Shown here one piece after another: positions 10,373-21,447 of a stretch of DNA of 64,000 nt. Made by a program: the position numbers and the translations under genes. Origin of the DNA: Pachysolen tannophilus NRRL Y-2460. Taxonomy: Eukaryota; Ascomycota; Pichiomycetes; Alaninales; Pachysolenaceae. The stretch is taken from positions 2,206,663 through 2,270,662 of the forward strand of contig KV454011.1 in NCBI GenBank assembly GCA_001661245.1. Direction: 5' to 3'. How positions within the stretch are numbered: position 1 is the stretch's first letter; each line of letters opens with the position of its first letter. The notes under the pieces were generated by a model. The model had not been told where the DNA came from. It did no database searches and saw only the letters and a program-made list of their open reading frames with translations.

Positions 10373-12140
10373 TTACCATAACTGAATATTATAGTCAGCT
10401 TCACTAAAATAGCTTGTTAAGACGGTTCTCTCGCCAAATCTGCAACCAGCTAAAGCTTCAAAAGCTTTGGAAGAGCCTTCTAAAGAATTAAATTTGATAT
10501 ATATTTGGCCCACACCGGGTTCAAGTTCCAGTTTATCTCTTTGAGTAGTAGTAGGTCTTGGGATTAAAACTTCGATAACTTGACCAAATGTTGAACAATG
10601 ATTATAAAAATCTTGTTTTATTCCTTCATAGATGATATCATTGTTCAATTCTGGTACATCTATACAGTTTGAGAATTGAACGATTTTTGAAGGATTATGA
10701 ATTGAAACACCTTGACCAATTACCAGAGAAATTAATGTTTCATAGGTAATGAATTCGTCTTGTTTGTAAGAAGACAGGCAAATTCTCTTGGCTTTTAAAT
10801 TATCATTTGTATTTTGAAACTTATTATTTGAGATTTTATCAATTATTGTTGTTGATAAATCATCATCTGCAAATTCCACAAATGCTAGACCAGTTGAATC
10901 GTTAGTTAAACTATGGCGTAATAGTTTAAAAGCTATAATTTCCGTTCCTGTAACTTGTTTTAAATGATCTTGTATATCTTTTTCTATTGCATCAGTAGGA
11001 ATATTTGAAATTGAAAATTTTTTAATACCTTCTATAACATTTTCAGATTCTGATTTTTTCAATGGAATAGGAGTTATATATTCTTCTGGTCTTGATATCT
11101 TCAAATTACAATCTAACAGCTCAACAAATTGACCATCAAGAGAAACCGCTATTGTAGCAAGTGAAGCATTTATAAACTCGATTATTAAATTTGTACCATC
11201 TGAACTTAATCTTTGACTTGAAACTACATCATCTTTATTTTCGTGGTCTTCAATATTTAAATTTGTAAGAAATCTATTGAAATACAGTGAAACATCTTCC
11301 AGTTTAAATTTAGTAAAATCCACGTTAGAAACAATAACATTTTTACTTATATGAGAACGAATTAAATTCATCTTTGAATTCTCTAATGAAATAGTCGAAA
11401 GTTTACCCAGTTTTGAAACATCTTCTTCTCTTTCATGTAATAATCTTAAAACTCTACTGTAATCGATATTCAATTTTTTAGAGCCTGGTTTTTGGAATAA
11501 TCCAACCAGCTTTGCTCTGACAGCAGGAATTTTTTCAAAACCTTTAGGTGCCACATCCCATAAGGAATTACTAGGTCTCTCTATCTTATCTAATGATACA
11601 ACTTGAGAAAGATCTTCATCAACTTCATCATTTTCTTCATTTTTATTTTCTTTTTTTTCTTCTTTTTCTCTTTCGAGTCTATAATTACCTCTTGTATCTC
11701 TTCCTCTATCCCTATCTCTATCCCTATCCCTATCTCTTCTGGAATCTCTTCTATTGTCTAAATCGTTATAGTCAGATCTACCGTCTCTCATAGAATAACC
11801 TGAACTCTGATTTCTATTATCTCTCAGTGGTCTGTACGCACTTGACCTCCTATATTCATAATCGTTATTCAGCCTCCTGTCATCGTACCTTCCTCTTCCA
11901 CCATAATGGCGGCTCTCATAATCATACGATCTCTGTTCAAAATTCCGATCTCTAGTGTCTCTATTCTCTCTAGTGTCTCTAGTGTCTCTAGTGTCTCTAT
12001 TTCCTCTTGGACCTTGTGGAAAACCTTTTGGACCACTAGGTCTAAAATCACCTATCATACATTGTTAGTAAAACATACAAAAAAATTATAAAAATTAAAA
12101 TAAAACTCAATCCATACATACCGTTCCTATCTCTACCCAT
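10373..12140 (-). CDS. MUD2: U2AF large-subunit homologue Mud2, splicing factor, one intron
   Basis: Mud2/U2AF65 binds the branch-point region with Msl5/BBP and promotes commitment of pre-mRNA to splicing in the nucleus. The coding sequence is complement(10373-12051, 12122-12140), 565 residues. Exon 1 encodes only MGRDRN plus one base. The intron has donor GTATGT, branch TACTAAC (12064-12070) and acceptor AG at 12053-12052, so branch and acceptor are unusually close. The N-terminus is Arg/Asp-rich with RDT and RDRDRD repeats, an RS-domain substitute. Degenerate RRMs follow in the middle (KKFSISNIPTDAIEKDIQ; GLAFVEFADDD). A C-terminal UHM-type RRM ends CRFGERTVLTSYFSEADYN. The start follows from splicing: the unspliced ATG at 12058 lies inside the intron. 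Confidence 0.85.
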
Positions 12141-12428
12141 TTCAACTGCTCCTTCTTCAATCACAACCTATTAAAACACTTATAAAACCTTTAAAATCAT
12201 CTTAAACCTCTTCTTCTCGTCGGGTTTTGAATTTATTATTGGGTCGTGATACACTACAGATGAGTTTTCTGGATCTTTTTTTTTTTGCCAGCGCATTATC
12301 AGGAAGAAGAAGAAGAAGAAGAAGAGATTTGAAATGATTTAATTGATTTTTGTTTATTTTAATTTTATAAAGGTGAAATAGTTCATAAGAGTAGCTAGAG
12401 GTTGATAAGTGGATATATATTGGGCGGT

Positions 12429-15194
12429 ATGAGGCTGACACGGGTTTTGTCGTTGTTGCTATTTGTGTTTGTTCCGATAATATCTTGTGCTCTATTGGGT
12501 ATTGATTATGGTCAAGAGTTTACTAAATCTGTATTGGTATCACCAGGTGTTCCTTTTGAAATAGTTTTAACTAGAGATTCTAAGAGGAAGGATACTTCTG
12601 GGCTAGCTTTGAAGCAATTGCCGAATAAGGAGATTGAACGTATTTATGGGTCAGCAACGGCGTCTTATTGTGCTAGATTACCAAATGCTTGTTTGTTACA
12701 TTTAAAATCATTGTTGGGAAAATCTATTGATGATAATAATGAGATTACAAATTATCTTTCAATGCATAAAGGTGTATCATTGGTTCCATCGAAAAATGGC
12801 CGTCATACTATTGCATTTGATTTGGCCAAGATGGGGGTTTTTTCAATTGAAGAAGCTGTTGGTATGTCAATAAGCGAAATTAAAGAAAGAGCTCAACATC
12901 ATTTACAAATTGCAAATTCAGGTGCTGGCTACTCAACAATTCATGATGTTGTCATCACAGTTCCTAGTTTTTTCACACAAGCACAAAGAGCCGCCATTAG
13001 GGATGCTGCAGAAATTGCAAATTTGAAATTAGTTGGTTTGGTGGATGATGGAACCGCCGTTGCTGTTAATTATGTATCTTCAAGACAATTCGATAACCTG
13101 AAACATTATCATATTATTTATGATATGGGCGCTGGATCTACAAAGGCAACTTTATTCTCAGTTACAGCTAATCAAACGACTGGTGCTTCAAATGTTGAAA
13201 TTGAAGGTGTCGGGTTTGATGATAATCTTGGAGGTCATCATTTAACTAAAACAGTTATGGATATCTTGAAAGAAAAATTCCTTAAACAATATCCTAAAGT
13301 TAAAGCTTCAGCTTTTGAAAATAATGAAAGAGCTATGGCTAGATTATGGCAATCTGCTGAAAAGGCAAAAATCGTCTTGAGTGCAAATAATGATGCAAGA
13401 GTTACAATAGAAAATTTATTTAATGATATTGATTTTAAAACTGTTGTAAGTCGTGATGAATTTGAAAATGTAAATCAAGATTTAATAATCAGGATGTTAA
13501 ACCCTGTCTTGGATATTTTTAAAAGGCCGTTAAACAAGGAATTAACAATTGACGTTAATGCAATAGAATCAGTCATCTTAACCGGTGGTGCCACAAGAAC
13601 TCCATTTGTTCAACAACATTTAAATTCTTTAATTGGAGGTAGCACTTCAATTGCTAAAAATGTCAATGCAGATGAGGCTGCCGTCTTGGGTGCTACTTTA
13701 CGTGGAGTTTTATTATCTAAAATGTTTAAAGCTAAAGATATTTCAGTCATTGAAAGATCACTTTACGATTATCAAATTTCAATAAATAATAGTGACACAT
13801 TTATTGATCTTTTCCCAAGAGGTTCAATTTTAGGTGAAACTACTACTCTTGAATTAACTGATTTATTTAATACCACACATGATTTTTCAATAAATTTGTA
13901 TGAAAATGCTGAATTATATGTTACCCAAGAATTCAAAAATATTGAAAAGGCCATTTCTGTCTTGGACTTAAACGAAACACAATGTGCAGGAGGTGTTAAA
14001 TATTTTGTTACTTTTAAAATTTCTGAAAGTAAGTTTTTTTCATTAGAAAAACTTCAAGCTAAATGTATTGCTGGAGAAAAGAGTTTATTTGAGAAAATTA
14101 TTGGCTCTGATAAAGAAGATAAAGAAGATGATGAAATTATTCTTGATACTAAAACAGAAGACGATGCCAAAAATAAGAAAAAGAAAATATCAACCATCTT
14201 ATATGGTAAAAATACTTATGCTAAGGCTCGTCCAATGAGTAGTGTTACAAAACAGTCATCAATTGAAAAATTGAGAGAACTTTCGAAAAAAGATGCTGTC
14301 AGAAAGCAACAGGATGAAACCAGAAATCTCTTAGAAGGTGCATTATATGATTTGCGTTCCTATGTTCAAGATGATAGCGATGTTTTGAAAAATGCTCCAC
14401 AAGATTTAATTGACGATGCTTCTGATTTACTGAGTGAATATTTGGAATGGTTGGATTATGAAAGTGATAATGCATCAACTGATTTATTAAAGCAGAAGCT
14501 TCAGGATGTGAAAATTGCTAAACTGAAAATTCAGACTTATTTAGAATATTTGAATTTACCATTAGATAAAAGTGAATTCAATAAACTTCATAAAGAAGGA
14601 CTTCAGACAATGCATGATCTACAAGATATCATGTTAACCATGGCTGAAGATGCTTCTTCTTTGCAACAGAATTTTTCAAATGTTGGATTAAACTGGGAAG
14701 AAGAGAATAAGAAGATAAAGTTGAAATTGAAACCAATTGATGATAGTGAGGTTCAACATACTTTTATGCAGTTGAATGAAAATCTCGATAAATTGGTCAC
14801 AATGTCAGTTGTAGATACCAAAGATAAAATTCAAGAAGATAAATCATCAGAGTACGATAGGGAGGAGTTGTTCGAACTACATGAAGAAATAAATGAATTG
14901 ATTAAAAAATTACAAGGCTTTAAAGATTTATTATCAAAAGCACACAAACAAAGAACAAGTGCTTTAAAGAAAGTCTTGAATAAAAAAATTGCCAAAATGA
15001 TCAAGTCTGCAAAAGAATCGGCTGAAAATGAACAAAAAGAACAACAGAAAGGAAAAGAAAAGCATAAACATAAGGAACAACAAGAACAAACATCAGAAGA
15101 AATTGATGATGAGTTTTACGATGTCACAGATGATAAACGTAGTGGTGGTAGTGAAGAGTCTTCAGAATCAGATGTTGACCATGATGAGTTGTAA
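12429..15194 (+). CDS. LHS1: ER-lumenal Hsp70-family chaperone/nucleotide-exchange factor Lhs1
   Basis: Lhs1 is the Grp170-type Hsp70 of the ER lumen. It acts as nucleotide exchange factor for Kar2/BiP in translocation and folding. The product is 921 residues from the ATG at 12429, chosen because a clean signal peptide follows (MRLTRVLSLLLFVFVPIISC). The Hsp70 nucleotide-binding domain follows at once (LLGIDYGQEFTKSVLV; IIYDMGAGSTKAT; ILTGGATRTPFVQ) to about residue 420. Then come the substrate-binding beta domain and a long charged helical extension with a Lys/Gln/His-rich segment near 865-885. The C-terminus is HDEL, the yeast ER-retrieval signal. The length matches fungal Lhs1 (about 880 residues). 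Confidence 0.94.
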   Translation: MRLTRVLSLLLFVFVPIISCALLGIDYGQEFTKSVLVSPGVPFEIVLTRDSKRKDTSGLALKQLPNKEIERIYGSATASYCARLPNACLLHLKSLLGKSIDDNNEITNYLSMHKGVSLVPSKNGRHTIAFDLAKMGVFSIEEAVGMSISEIKERAQHHLQIANSGAGYSTIHDVVITVPSFFTQAQRAAIRDAAEIANLKLVGLVDDGTAVAVNYVSSRQFDNLKHYHIIYDMGAGSTKATLFSVTANQTTGASNVEIEGVGFDDNLGGHHLTKTVMDILKEKFLKQYPKVKASAFENNERAMARLWQSAEKAKIVLSANNDARVTIENLFNDIDFKTVVSRDEFENVNQDLIIRMLNPVLDIFKRPLNKELTIDVNAIESVILTGGATRTPFVQQHLNSLIGGSTSIAKNVNADEAAVLGATLRGVLLSKMFKAKDISVIERSLYDYQISINNSDTFIDLFPRGSILGETTTLELTDLFNTTHDFSINLYENAELYVTQEFKNIEKAISVLDLNETQCAGGVKYFVTFKISESKFFSLEKLQAKCIAGEKSLFEKIIGSDKEDKEDDEIILDTKTEDDAKNKKKKISTILYGKNTYAKARPMSSVTKQSSIEKLRELSKKDAVRKQQDETRNLLEGALYDLRSYVQDDSDVLKNAPQDLIDDASDLLSEYLEWLDYESDNASTDLLKQKLQDVKIAKLKIQTYLEYLNLPLDKSEFNKLHKEGLQTMHDLQDIMLTMAEDASSLQQNFSNVGLNWEEENKKIKLKLKPIDDSEVQHTFMQLNENLDKLVTMSVVDTKDKIQEDKSSEYDREELFELHEEINELIKKLQGFKDLLSKAHKQRTSALKKVLNKKIAKMIKSAKESAENEQKEQQKGKEKHKHKEQQEQTSEEIDDEFYDVTDDKRSGGSEESSESDVDHDEL

Positions 15195-15518
15195 TTTAGG
15201 TTTAGAAAGTTCAATTAATAATTCTTTTTAATTTTACTTAATTTCTACTGATTATTTTTTTTTTTATTCGTTGTGATGTAATTTATAAGAAAACAATATT
15301 TTCAAATACCAATATAAATAAGTAATTCTATACTATAGTAGTTTTCTGGACTTTTAGAATTGGCCAAGTTAACCAAGACTTTAGCCAAGTTGATTAAGTT
15401 AAACTGTTAAACGAGTAATAACTCCCATTTAAAATTAGTCATAGAAAGAAAGAATTAAAAGTTACTAAACGATTTTAACAACGAAAAATGAATAACAAAA
15501 ATAAAAATAAATACAGAC
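15195..15518. terminator. Convergent 3' region LHS1 / uracil permease gene
   Basis: About 320 AT-rich bases between convergent stops, with a T-run near 15257-15265 and a short repeated CCAAGTTAA/CCAAGTTGA motif near 15362-15395. No gene is visible. Confidence 0.5.
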
Positions 15519-17327
15519 CTAGTCAAGTTTTGTGGTAATATCCCCCATACCATTTTCGATCACCTGCTTGAGCTTGATTTCATCAAAATCGTCAACTTCC
15601 AGATACTCTTCATACCATCCTTTTTCGAAAAAGGTGCTGACTGGAGTACCTTTTATTGGCCATATCCAACAAAGTATACAGTAGACGAAGAAAGACGCAA
15701 AGTATCCACAGAAATAACTTAAATAGTATGGATACATAGCACCACCTGGAACTGTATGTGCACCGGTATCACCAACAAAACCAGTAATGTTTGGAGCAAT
15801 TCCACAAATATATGACAAATATGCTCTCCAATTACAGCCAATAGTATTATATCTATAAATACCATTTTTCTCTCCAGAATACAAGTCAAAGATATTAAGG
15901 TAACCTCTTCTAACGACGTAGTAATCTGCAGTGACCACTCCGGAGATTGCAGATAAGAAAACTGCGTATGCCGATAAGTAAGTAGTAAAGTTACTTGAAG
16001 ATGAATCTAAGTTCCAAGGACAAATACAAAGTGCAAGAGCAGCACAAATATAACCACCTCTTCTAATGTTGATATACCTGGGTAATAATGCTGTCATATC
16101 TGTACCTGCAGATAATGAGTTTGCTGAAATATTGGTACCCAACTGTGCAAGAGCAAATGCAAAAGCAATAAAGAAAACACCAGCCCTATTACCACTTGTA
16201 AAATTGTCCAAGAATAATGCCAAAACATCTAATGGTGACCACAAGACAGAACCATCTGAGGTAAGCAAAGAACTAGAGGAAGAAACTAAGATACCAATTA
16301 AACCAGTAAGACTGAAACAAAGTGGAATAAATATTAACTGAGACCAAACAGCAGCAGCAGGTTTATTGGCAAAACGAGAAAAATCAGGAGCATTGACAAT
16401 TAATGTACAAAAATTAGCCAAAGCATTCATTGTTGACTTAACAAAAGCCCAACCAAATGCAGAACCTGTAAGAGTAGATTTTTCATGTATAACTGAACCA
16501 ATTCCATCTGCCTTTTTAATTGTCCATATTAAAAATGCTATTCCAGCTATTGGAACAATACAAGCTTTCACTGTAAATAAATGTCTAATAGTTTGAGGAG
16601 GAAACCAAATTGCTGGTAATGAAAAGAGCCAAAATAGAAAAAAACCTAAAAATTGAAACGTAGTTGCGTTTGGACTTGCAATACCATCAGGAATCCTTGT
16701 ATTCAAATCATTACCAAAAATTGCTTCAAGCATAATTTGTACACATTGGCCACCAATCCAAGATTGAACACCATACCAAACAATGGCCATGACAACACGA
16801 TTTATAATAGGCCATATTGAACCAAATACACCAAAGGATGCTCTACAAGAAACTGGAAAACTTACATGATAATAAGATCCAACTTTCGACGAAACAACAA
16901 TAAATACACCCACAATTCCATAACCAAGCCAAACTGTTATCCACACTGCCCACCAAGGTAAACCTGCTTCTACACCAGTGGCTGCAATTTGCCAAGTATT
17001 AATATTAAAAGAATCTGCAACCCAAAAGAATACAAAGTTATACCATTTCCAAGTCCTTCTTTCACTTTCCACTGGTTTTAAATCCGCATTATATAAAAAT
17101 AATTCTTTTACTGAAAGATCACCTTTTTTCTCAAGTTCAATCTTACCTATTACACTCTTTATTGCAGTACTGAATTTCCCACGTCTTTTAATATTTGTAG
17201 AATTACCTGAATAAGAACCTAACGAGTTTTCATAATCTTCAATATCGCCATTTTTCAGTTCTTCAAGTACATTAACTTCAAAAGTTGCTTTATTTTTCTG
17301 TTCAGTAGTTATAATATCCAGGTCCAT
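15519..17327 (-). CDS. FUR4: NCS1-family uracil permease (FUR4-like)
   Basis: Plasma-membrane proton symporter of the nucleobase-cation-symport-1 family, most like the fungal uracil permeases Fur4/Fui1/Dal4. The product is 602 residues. A hydrophilic cytosolic N-terminus of about 115 residues is followed by some 12 hydrophobic segments. Diagnostic stretches are ERRTWKWYNFVFFWVADSFN, INTWQIAATGVEAGLPWW, IINRVVMAIVWYGVQSW, LIVNAPDFSRFA, AQLGTNISANSLSAGTDMTA and RYINIRRGGYI. These follow Fur4 closely, but closely related uridine and allantoin permeases cannot be excluded without a tree. The upstream region is long and rich in GATA sites, consistent with nitrogen control. It converges on LHS1. 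Confidence 0.8.
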   Translation of the reverse strand: MDLDIITTEQKNKATFEVNVLEELKNGDIEDYENSLGSYSGNSTNIKRRGKFSTAIKSVIGKIELEKKGDLSVKELFLYNADLKPVESERRTWKWYNFVFFWVADSFNINTWQIAATGVEAGLPWWAVWITVWLGYGIVGVFIVVSSKVGSYYHVSFPVSCRASFGVFGSIWPIINRVVMAIVWYGVQSWIGGQCVQIMLEAIFGNDLNTRIPDGIASPNATTFQFLGFFLFWLFSLPAIWFPPQTIRHLFTVKACIVPIAGIAFLIWTIKKADGIGSVIHEKSTLTGSAFGWAFVKSTMNALANFCTLIVNAPDFSRFANKPAAAVWSQLIFIPLCFSLTGLIGILVSSSSSLLTSDGSVLWSPLDVLALFLDNFTSGNRAGVFFIAFAFALAQLGTNISANSLSAGTDMTALLPRYINIRRGGYICAALALCICPWNLDSSSSNFTTYLSAYAVFLSAISGVVTADYYVVRRGYLNIFDLYSGEKNGIYRYNTIGCNWRAYLSYICGIAPNITGFVGDTGAHTVPGGAMYPYYLSYFCGYFASFFVYCILCWIWPIKGTPVSTFFEKGWYEEYLEVDDFDEIKLKQVIENGMGDITTKLD

Positions 17328-18600
17328 TTTCTCAAATTCTAACTAACCAAAAAAACCACTTTATCGTTCTCCAATACTTCTCAGATACTATCTATCTATT
17401 CAAACTCAAGTTCCCACCAGACACATATATGTCTTGAATACTATCTTCAGTGATGGTGTATTTGTTCATTATATATGTAAGTATATACAATATGCACAAC
17501 AGTTATTCAAAATTATGCATATCGTTTATTATAACTTATCTGTTACTAGATAAGCTTTATGATAAACTTTTCAACTGCACTGGACAAAAAGGCAGTCAAT
17601 AGGGCCTTATTAGGGGCATCAAGAAGGGCCTCAATAGGGCTTCTCCGTAATTGGAAAATCTTTAAAAGGGAAACTTGATGCTTTTAGTGGACCGTAAAGA
17701 CGGCGATGTAAGGTACGATAAACTATTATGATAAGAGACAAGAGAAAAAGACATAAAAAAGCTTAAAAAAACCATCAAAAGGAATAGTACCCGTAACGCA
17801 GGTTTATGACCTTTTTGTCCATAAAGTTTGCAGATAAGATAGCAACAAAAGCAAGGCTAAGTGAACTTTAATATAGATAAAAGCAAGCTCACTGAAAAGC
17901 CTGTTGAAACACTATGTTAGAATCTAGTGTAACTTAACTGATGATGATGATGATATTTTTTTTTTTTTGTTTCACTTGCAAAAGTTGGGGAAATAGGCAA
18001 AATCTTATTATGAGGCTAAATGAAGATGATTTTTGAAAGTTTTCACTGAGTTGATTACTTGATGAGAAGAAAAGAACTCCGTATGACGCTTAACTAACTT
18101 TGATTTTTTTCTTCGGGGTTGTCCATAACTCGTTATTGTGGTTTGGGCCGTAATTGGAAACCCGGATGCAGTGATTCGTACAAGGTAGAGAATAGCGCTA
18201 AATACAGTTGAAAGATAGAAAAAGTTCTTTTTGCTTTTTTCTGTTTTTAATTGGCGACTGTTTCATACGGAGAAAGGCTGTTTCTTATCGGGGAAACCAG
18301 TGATTGTAGATCAAAAAAACACTAGCGGCTGATGTTATCGGAGAATTTTTAGGAAAATGATCATCCTACGTACTTAAAAATATTGACAAATTTAATCTAG
18401 TCAATAATGGGGAATGTTATTGGATATTTTTGATATTTTTGATATCTTCGATAAAAAGGCTAAAACTAGACAATACATATATTTAATAACTTAAAACCCA
18501 AGAGGTAGAAAAAAAAAATTTTTTTTAAAATAAAAAATAACAAATTAACAATGTCATTTTCCAATTATATTTCTTGGGTTGATGGTTCTTTGATATCATC
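17328..18600 (-). promoter_or_regulatory. Permease upstream region with GATA-site cluster
   Basis: About 1.27 kb upstream of the permease ATG and downstream of the STB-like gene. GATAAG/GATAAA elements occur at 17535-17540 (reverse), 17549-17554, 17561-17566, 17717-17722, 17730-17735, 17833-17838 and 17876-17881. These match the binding core of fungal nitrogen-regulated GATA factors (Gln3/Gat1). Other elements are a repeated TCAATAGGGC (17596-17605, 17631-17640), a STRE-like AGGGG near 17612, a TGA trinucleotide run near 17939-17953, and a TTTTTGATA repeat near 18424-18445. I see no ORF or RNA gene. Confidence 0.5.
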
Positions 18601-21447
18601 CTATTTTTGAGGCCTATCTTCATTATTATCACTATTTGCAACGGCAGTTCCAATTTTTTTCACTTCGTCGATTTGAGCTTTACGCAAATGACTTGGGGTG
18701 TCACCAGAAGTGATTATTATCCAAACATCTCTTATTATGGTCAATATAAATAAATAAATCAATTTGGTATAACCTACTTCGTTTTTGGAATTATCTTCTT
18801 TTTTGTCATTTGAGTTATCAGAGGATTCTTTATTGTCCAATGAAGATTTTAATTTTTCTAAATTTTCGTCATCTTCAAGTCGTATTAAACCTGAATTTAC
18901 ACTCTCAGTTTTCATCAACATATCTCTTAAACTATTATAAGAATGTAGCTCTAAATTTAATTTTAATGTTTTATTTTCATATGCATTTAAATTTTCAATC
19001 AAATTTTTCAACCTGAAATCTTGTAATTGTTTTAAATTATCTTTTAAATCTTTGATCTTACCATTTAACAATCTGATCTCGTAAACCAATCTTGAATTTA
19101 ACAAATCAACATCTTTTAATTTCAAATTTAAAACATCTTCTTTCGATTTCAACTTAGTATAGAGTTCATCAATTTTTTTAGCACTCAAATTTTTATAAAG
19201 TTTGTAATTTTTATTATTAAATGGTCCATTTTTCACCGTATGACTATCTGTATTATACATTGAATTCAAATTATTCAAAATTTTTTCAAACAGTGCATTA
19301 CCTGTTTTTAAATTGAACAAATACTGCAACTTTATTGATAAAAAATCCGATGATAACTTATCTATGGAAGGTGAAAAATTATAATCCCAGGTTAATAAAG
19401 AATCTTCAAGTACCGAAAAACTCTTTGATCTTTTCAAAACCAAAGAATGATTTAAATTTTTTAACTCAAAATTGGTTTTCTTTTTATTTAATTTCGCAGA
19501 TAATTCTACTATATTCCCACTATTCTTTAAATGCTCCAATAATTGTAAATTAACTTCTTTAAGAATGTAAGGAAATGAAGATCTTCTATTCAACTTCCTT
19601 TTAAAATTTTTATCATTGTCCAACAAATACTCATATGACAATTCTTCTTTAGCTGCAAATTCCGATCTGCTTCCAAAACTTTGATCAGTATTACCGTTAG
19701 GCATACCAAGTCTATCAAATTCAGGCAGAACAATTTTTCCACTTTTCAGATCAGAATTACTATCAGAATTTTCAGTACTGCTGCTTATATAATTTTCAGA
19801 ATACTTGTTACCAATGCTCAGATCAGATTTTCCAAAACTTAATTTATCATTACTTGAAGTCTGACTTAAATTATTTGTCCTGTTAGAGTGTGATGGATGT
19901 GGAATAGACAAGTGATCAGTATTATGTATGTGTGATGATTGTTGATGGCGAGTATCATAATGTCTTGACATTTCATTAAATATTACTGTTGATAAAGCAA
20001 CTTGATGTAAATTTACAGGCTCACCTTTCCCTTTAAATAAATAATTTAATCTTTTGCCTTGAATATATAAAATCATTTTGTCTATGTCTAAAGTTTTGAG
20101 CTCACCAAGGGCATTAATATCACTTAAATGGTTACTATTACTATTATTATCATTTAAATGAATTCCTGCTGAAGAAGATAAATTTAAATAAGTTCTACCA
20201 GAACTTATATCACTCACTGTATTTTTCAATAATTTTTTAACTTTATGAAAATCATTCTTAAAGGCTTGATTATTGAGCTTATTATTTGTTATCGCCACTA
20301 AACTATCAATTGTAATTGAATCCAAGAAATATGTTACATTATCACCTGAATGATTATTATTATTATTATTATTACTGTTGTTGTTATTGTTGTTGTTGCT
20401 GCTGCTATTATTGAAAGGAGAAGAATCAAATTGCGTTGAAGAAGTGACACTTGTACTGTTTCCTGAAACTTTCATATTATATTTTTGAAATTGACCAATG
20501 GCAATTCTAAAACGTTCTACATCTAAAGGATCTTTGGGCACATCAATACTACCACTTACCAAACTTAACCTTAACCTAACAGCTAAAGTGAAACTAAAAA
20601 TTGCACTTATTGTCATTGGAGAAAATAAATCAGCAGTTTTTGGTTTTACGGCATAATATTTTGTTCCAATTAGTTCCCACCATTTCGAAATTGCTTCTTC
20701 AGTTTTGTTGCAAAATAAACCATCACAAAAATTTGCTGCAAGTAAATTGAAATAATATAAGAAAACTTGTAGTATTAAGATTAATTCTCTAGAAGAATAA
20801 CAAAGATCAATATTTGGATTAATTTTAAAAGTTTGATTAAATTTATCTTCAATAGATTTTGTTGGTTTTGTTAACATCAATACTGATCTACCACCACAAT
20901 TCAATTTTTTCAAATTTAGATTAACAGTGAAAATATCCCATACATCTCTAATATCACCTTTTTCAACTTCAATCAAATTTAAAAAACTTGGGAATTGCGA
21001 CAAGTTGGTAACATATAAGATTCCATAAGGTGTATCTTTTGGCTTACAATGCTGAAGTCCAATTAATTCATTCAAAAATGCTTTTAAATGCTCGGGCCAT
21101 TTTGTTTCATTCTTAGTAAACAACGTTAATTGTAACGCCGTTATCTCATCTTCATTACTACCTGTATACGTAGTGATAACATTACTTAATTTCCTTTCAC
21201 TTACCCACTGTTCAACCAAATAAAGTTCAAACCCTTTTAATTTAACTTCCTCGGTAGATATTAAATCATATGGAAATTCATACCTTATACTCTCGATTGA
21301 TTTAAAATCGGGAAATACAAATGTTATAAAATCATTACCATCTGTTATCGATGGATTTTGTGAATATGAACTATTGCTCGATTGTTTTCTAGAATGAACA
21401 GCGCTAGACTTGGGTGTAACCATATAACCAGAATAGATATTATTCAT
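18601..21447 (-). CDS. STB2/STB6-like protein (putative Sin3-binding family)
   Basis: A 948-residue protein from the ATG at 21447; a TTG eight codons upstream extends the frame. Residues 45-330 contain a conserved block (ITFVFPDFKSIES; GFELYLVEQWVSERK; YGILYVTNLSQFPS; LKKLNCGGRSVLMLT; DGLFCNKTEEAISKWWELIG; AVRLRLSLVSG-DVPKDPLD). I recognise it as the core shared by S. cerevisiae Stb2 and Stb6, proteins recovered as Sin3 binders and of unknown biochemical role. The middle is Asn/Ser-rich and disordered with an Asn run near 20356-20400. Residues about 770-880 are coiled coil. A hydrophobic segment near the C-terminus (KLIYLFILTIIRDVWIIITS) is odd for a nuclear factor and could be a membrane anchor. 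Family assignment rests on remembered motifs. Confidence 0.6.
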   Translation of the reverse strand: MNNIYSGYMVTPKSSAVHSRKQSSNSSYSQNPSITDGNDFITFVFPDFKSIESIRYEFPYDLISTEEVKLKGFELYLVEQWVSERKLSNVITTYTGSNEDEITALQLTLFTKNETKWPEHLKAFLNELIGLQHCKPKDTPYGILYVTNLSQFPSFLNLIEVEKGDIRDVWDIFTVNLNLKKLNCGGRSVLMLTKPTKSIEDKFNQTFKINPNIDLCYSSRELILILQVFLYYFNLLAANFCDGLFCNKTEEAISKWWELIGTKYYAVKPKTADLFSPMTISAIFSFTLAVRLRLSLVSGSIDVPKDPLDVERFRIAIGQFQKYNMKVSGNSTSVTSSTQFDSSPFNNSSSNNNNNNNSNNNNNNNHSGDNVTYFLDSITIDSLVAITNNKLNNQAFKNDFHKVKKLLKNTVSDISSGRTYLNLSSSAGIHLNDNNSNSNHLSDINALGELKTLDIDKMILYIQGKRLNYLFKGKGEPVNLHQVALSTVIFNEMSRHYDTRHQQSSHIHNTDHLSIPHPSHSNRTNNLSQTSSNDKLSFGKSDLSIGNKYSENYISSSTENSDSNSDLKSGKIVLPEFDRLGMPNGNTDQSFGSRSEFAAKEELSYEYLLDNDKNFKRKLNRRSSFPYILKEVNLQLLEHLKNSGNIVELSAKLNKKKTNFELKNLNHSLVLKRSKSFSVLEDSLLTWDYNFSPSIDKLSSDFLSIKLQYLFNLKTGNALFEKILNNLNSMYNTDSHTVKNGPFNNKNYKLYKNLSAKKIDELYTKLKSKEDVLNLKLKDVDLLNSRLVYEIRLLNGKIKDLKDNLKQLQDFRLKNLIENLNAYENKTLKLNLELHSYNSLRDMLMKTESVNSGLIRLEDDENLEKLKSSLDNKESSDNSNDKKEDNSKNEVGYTKLIYLFILTIIRDVWIIITSGDTPSHLRKAQIDEVKKIGTAVANSDNNEDRPQK

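Noticed and set aside
17939-17953. TGATGATGATGATGA resembling a snoRNA C box
   Set aside because: Simple trinucleotide repeat without a paired D box.
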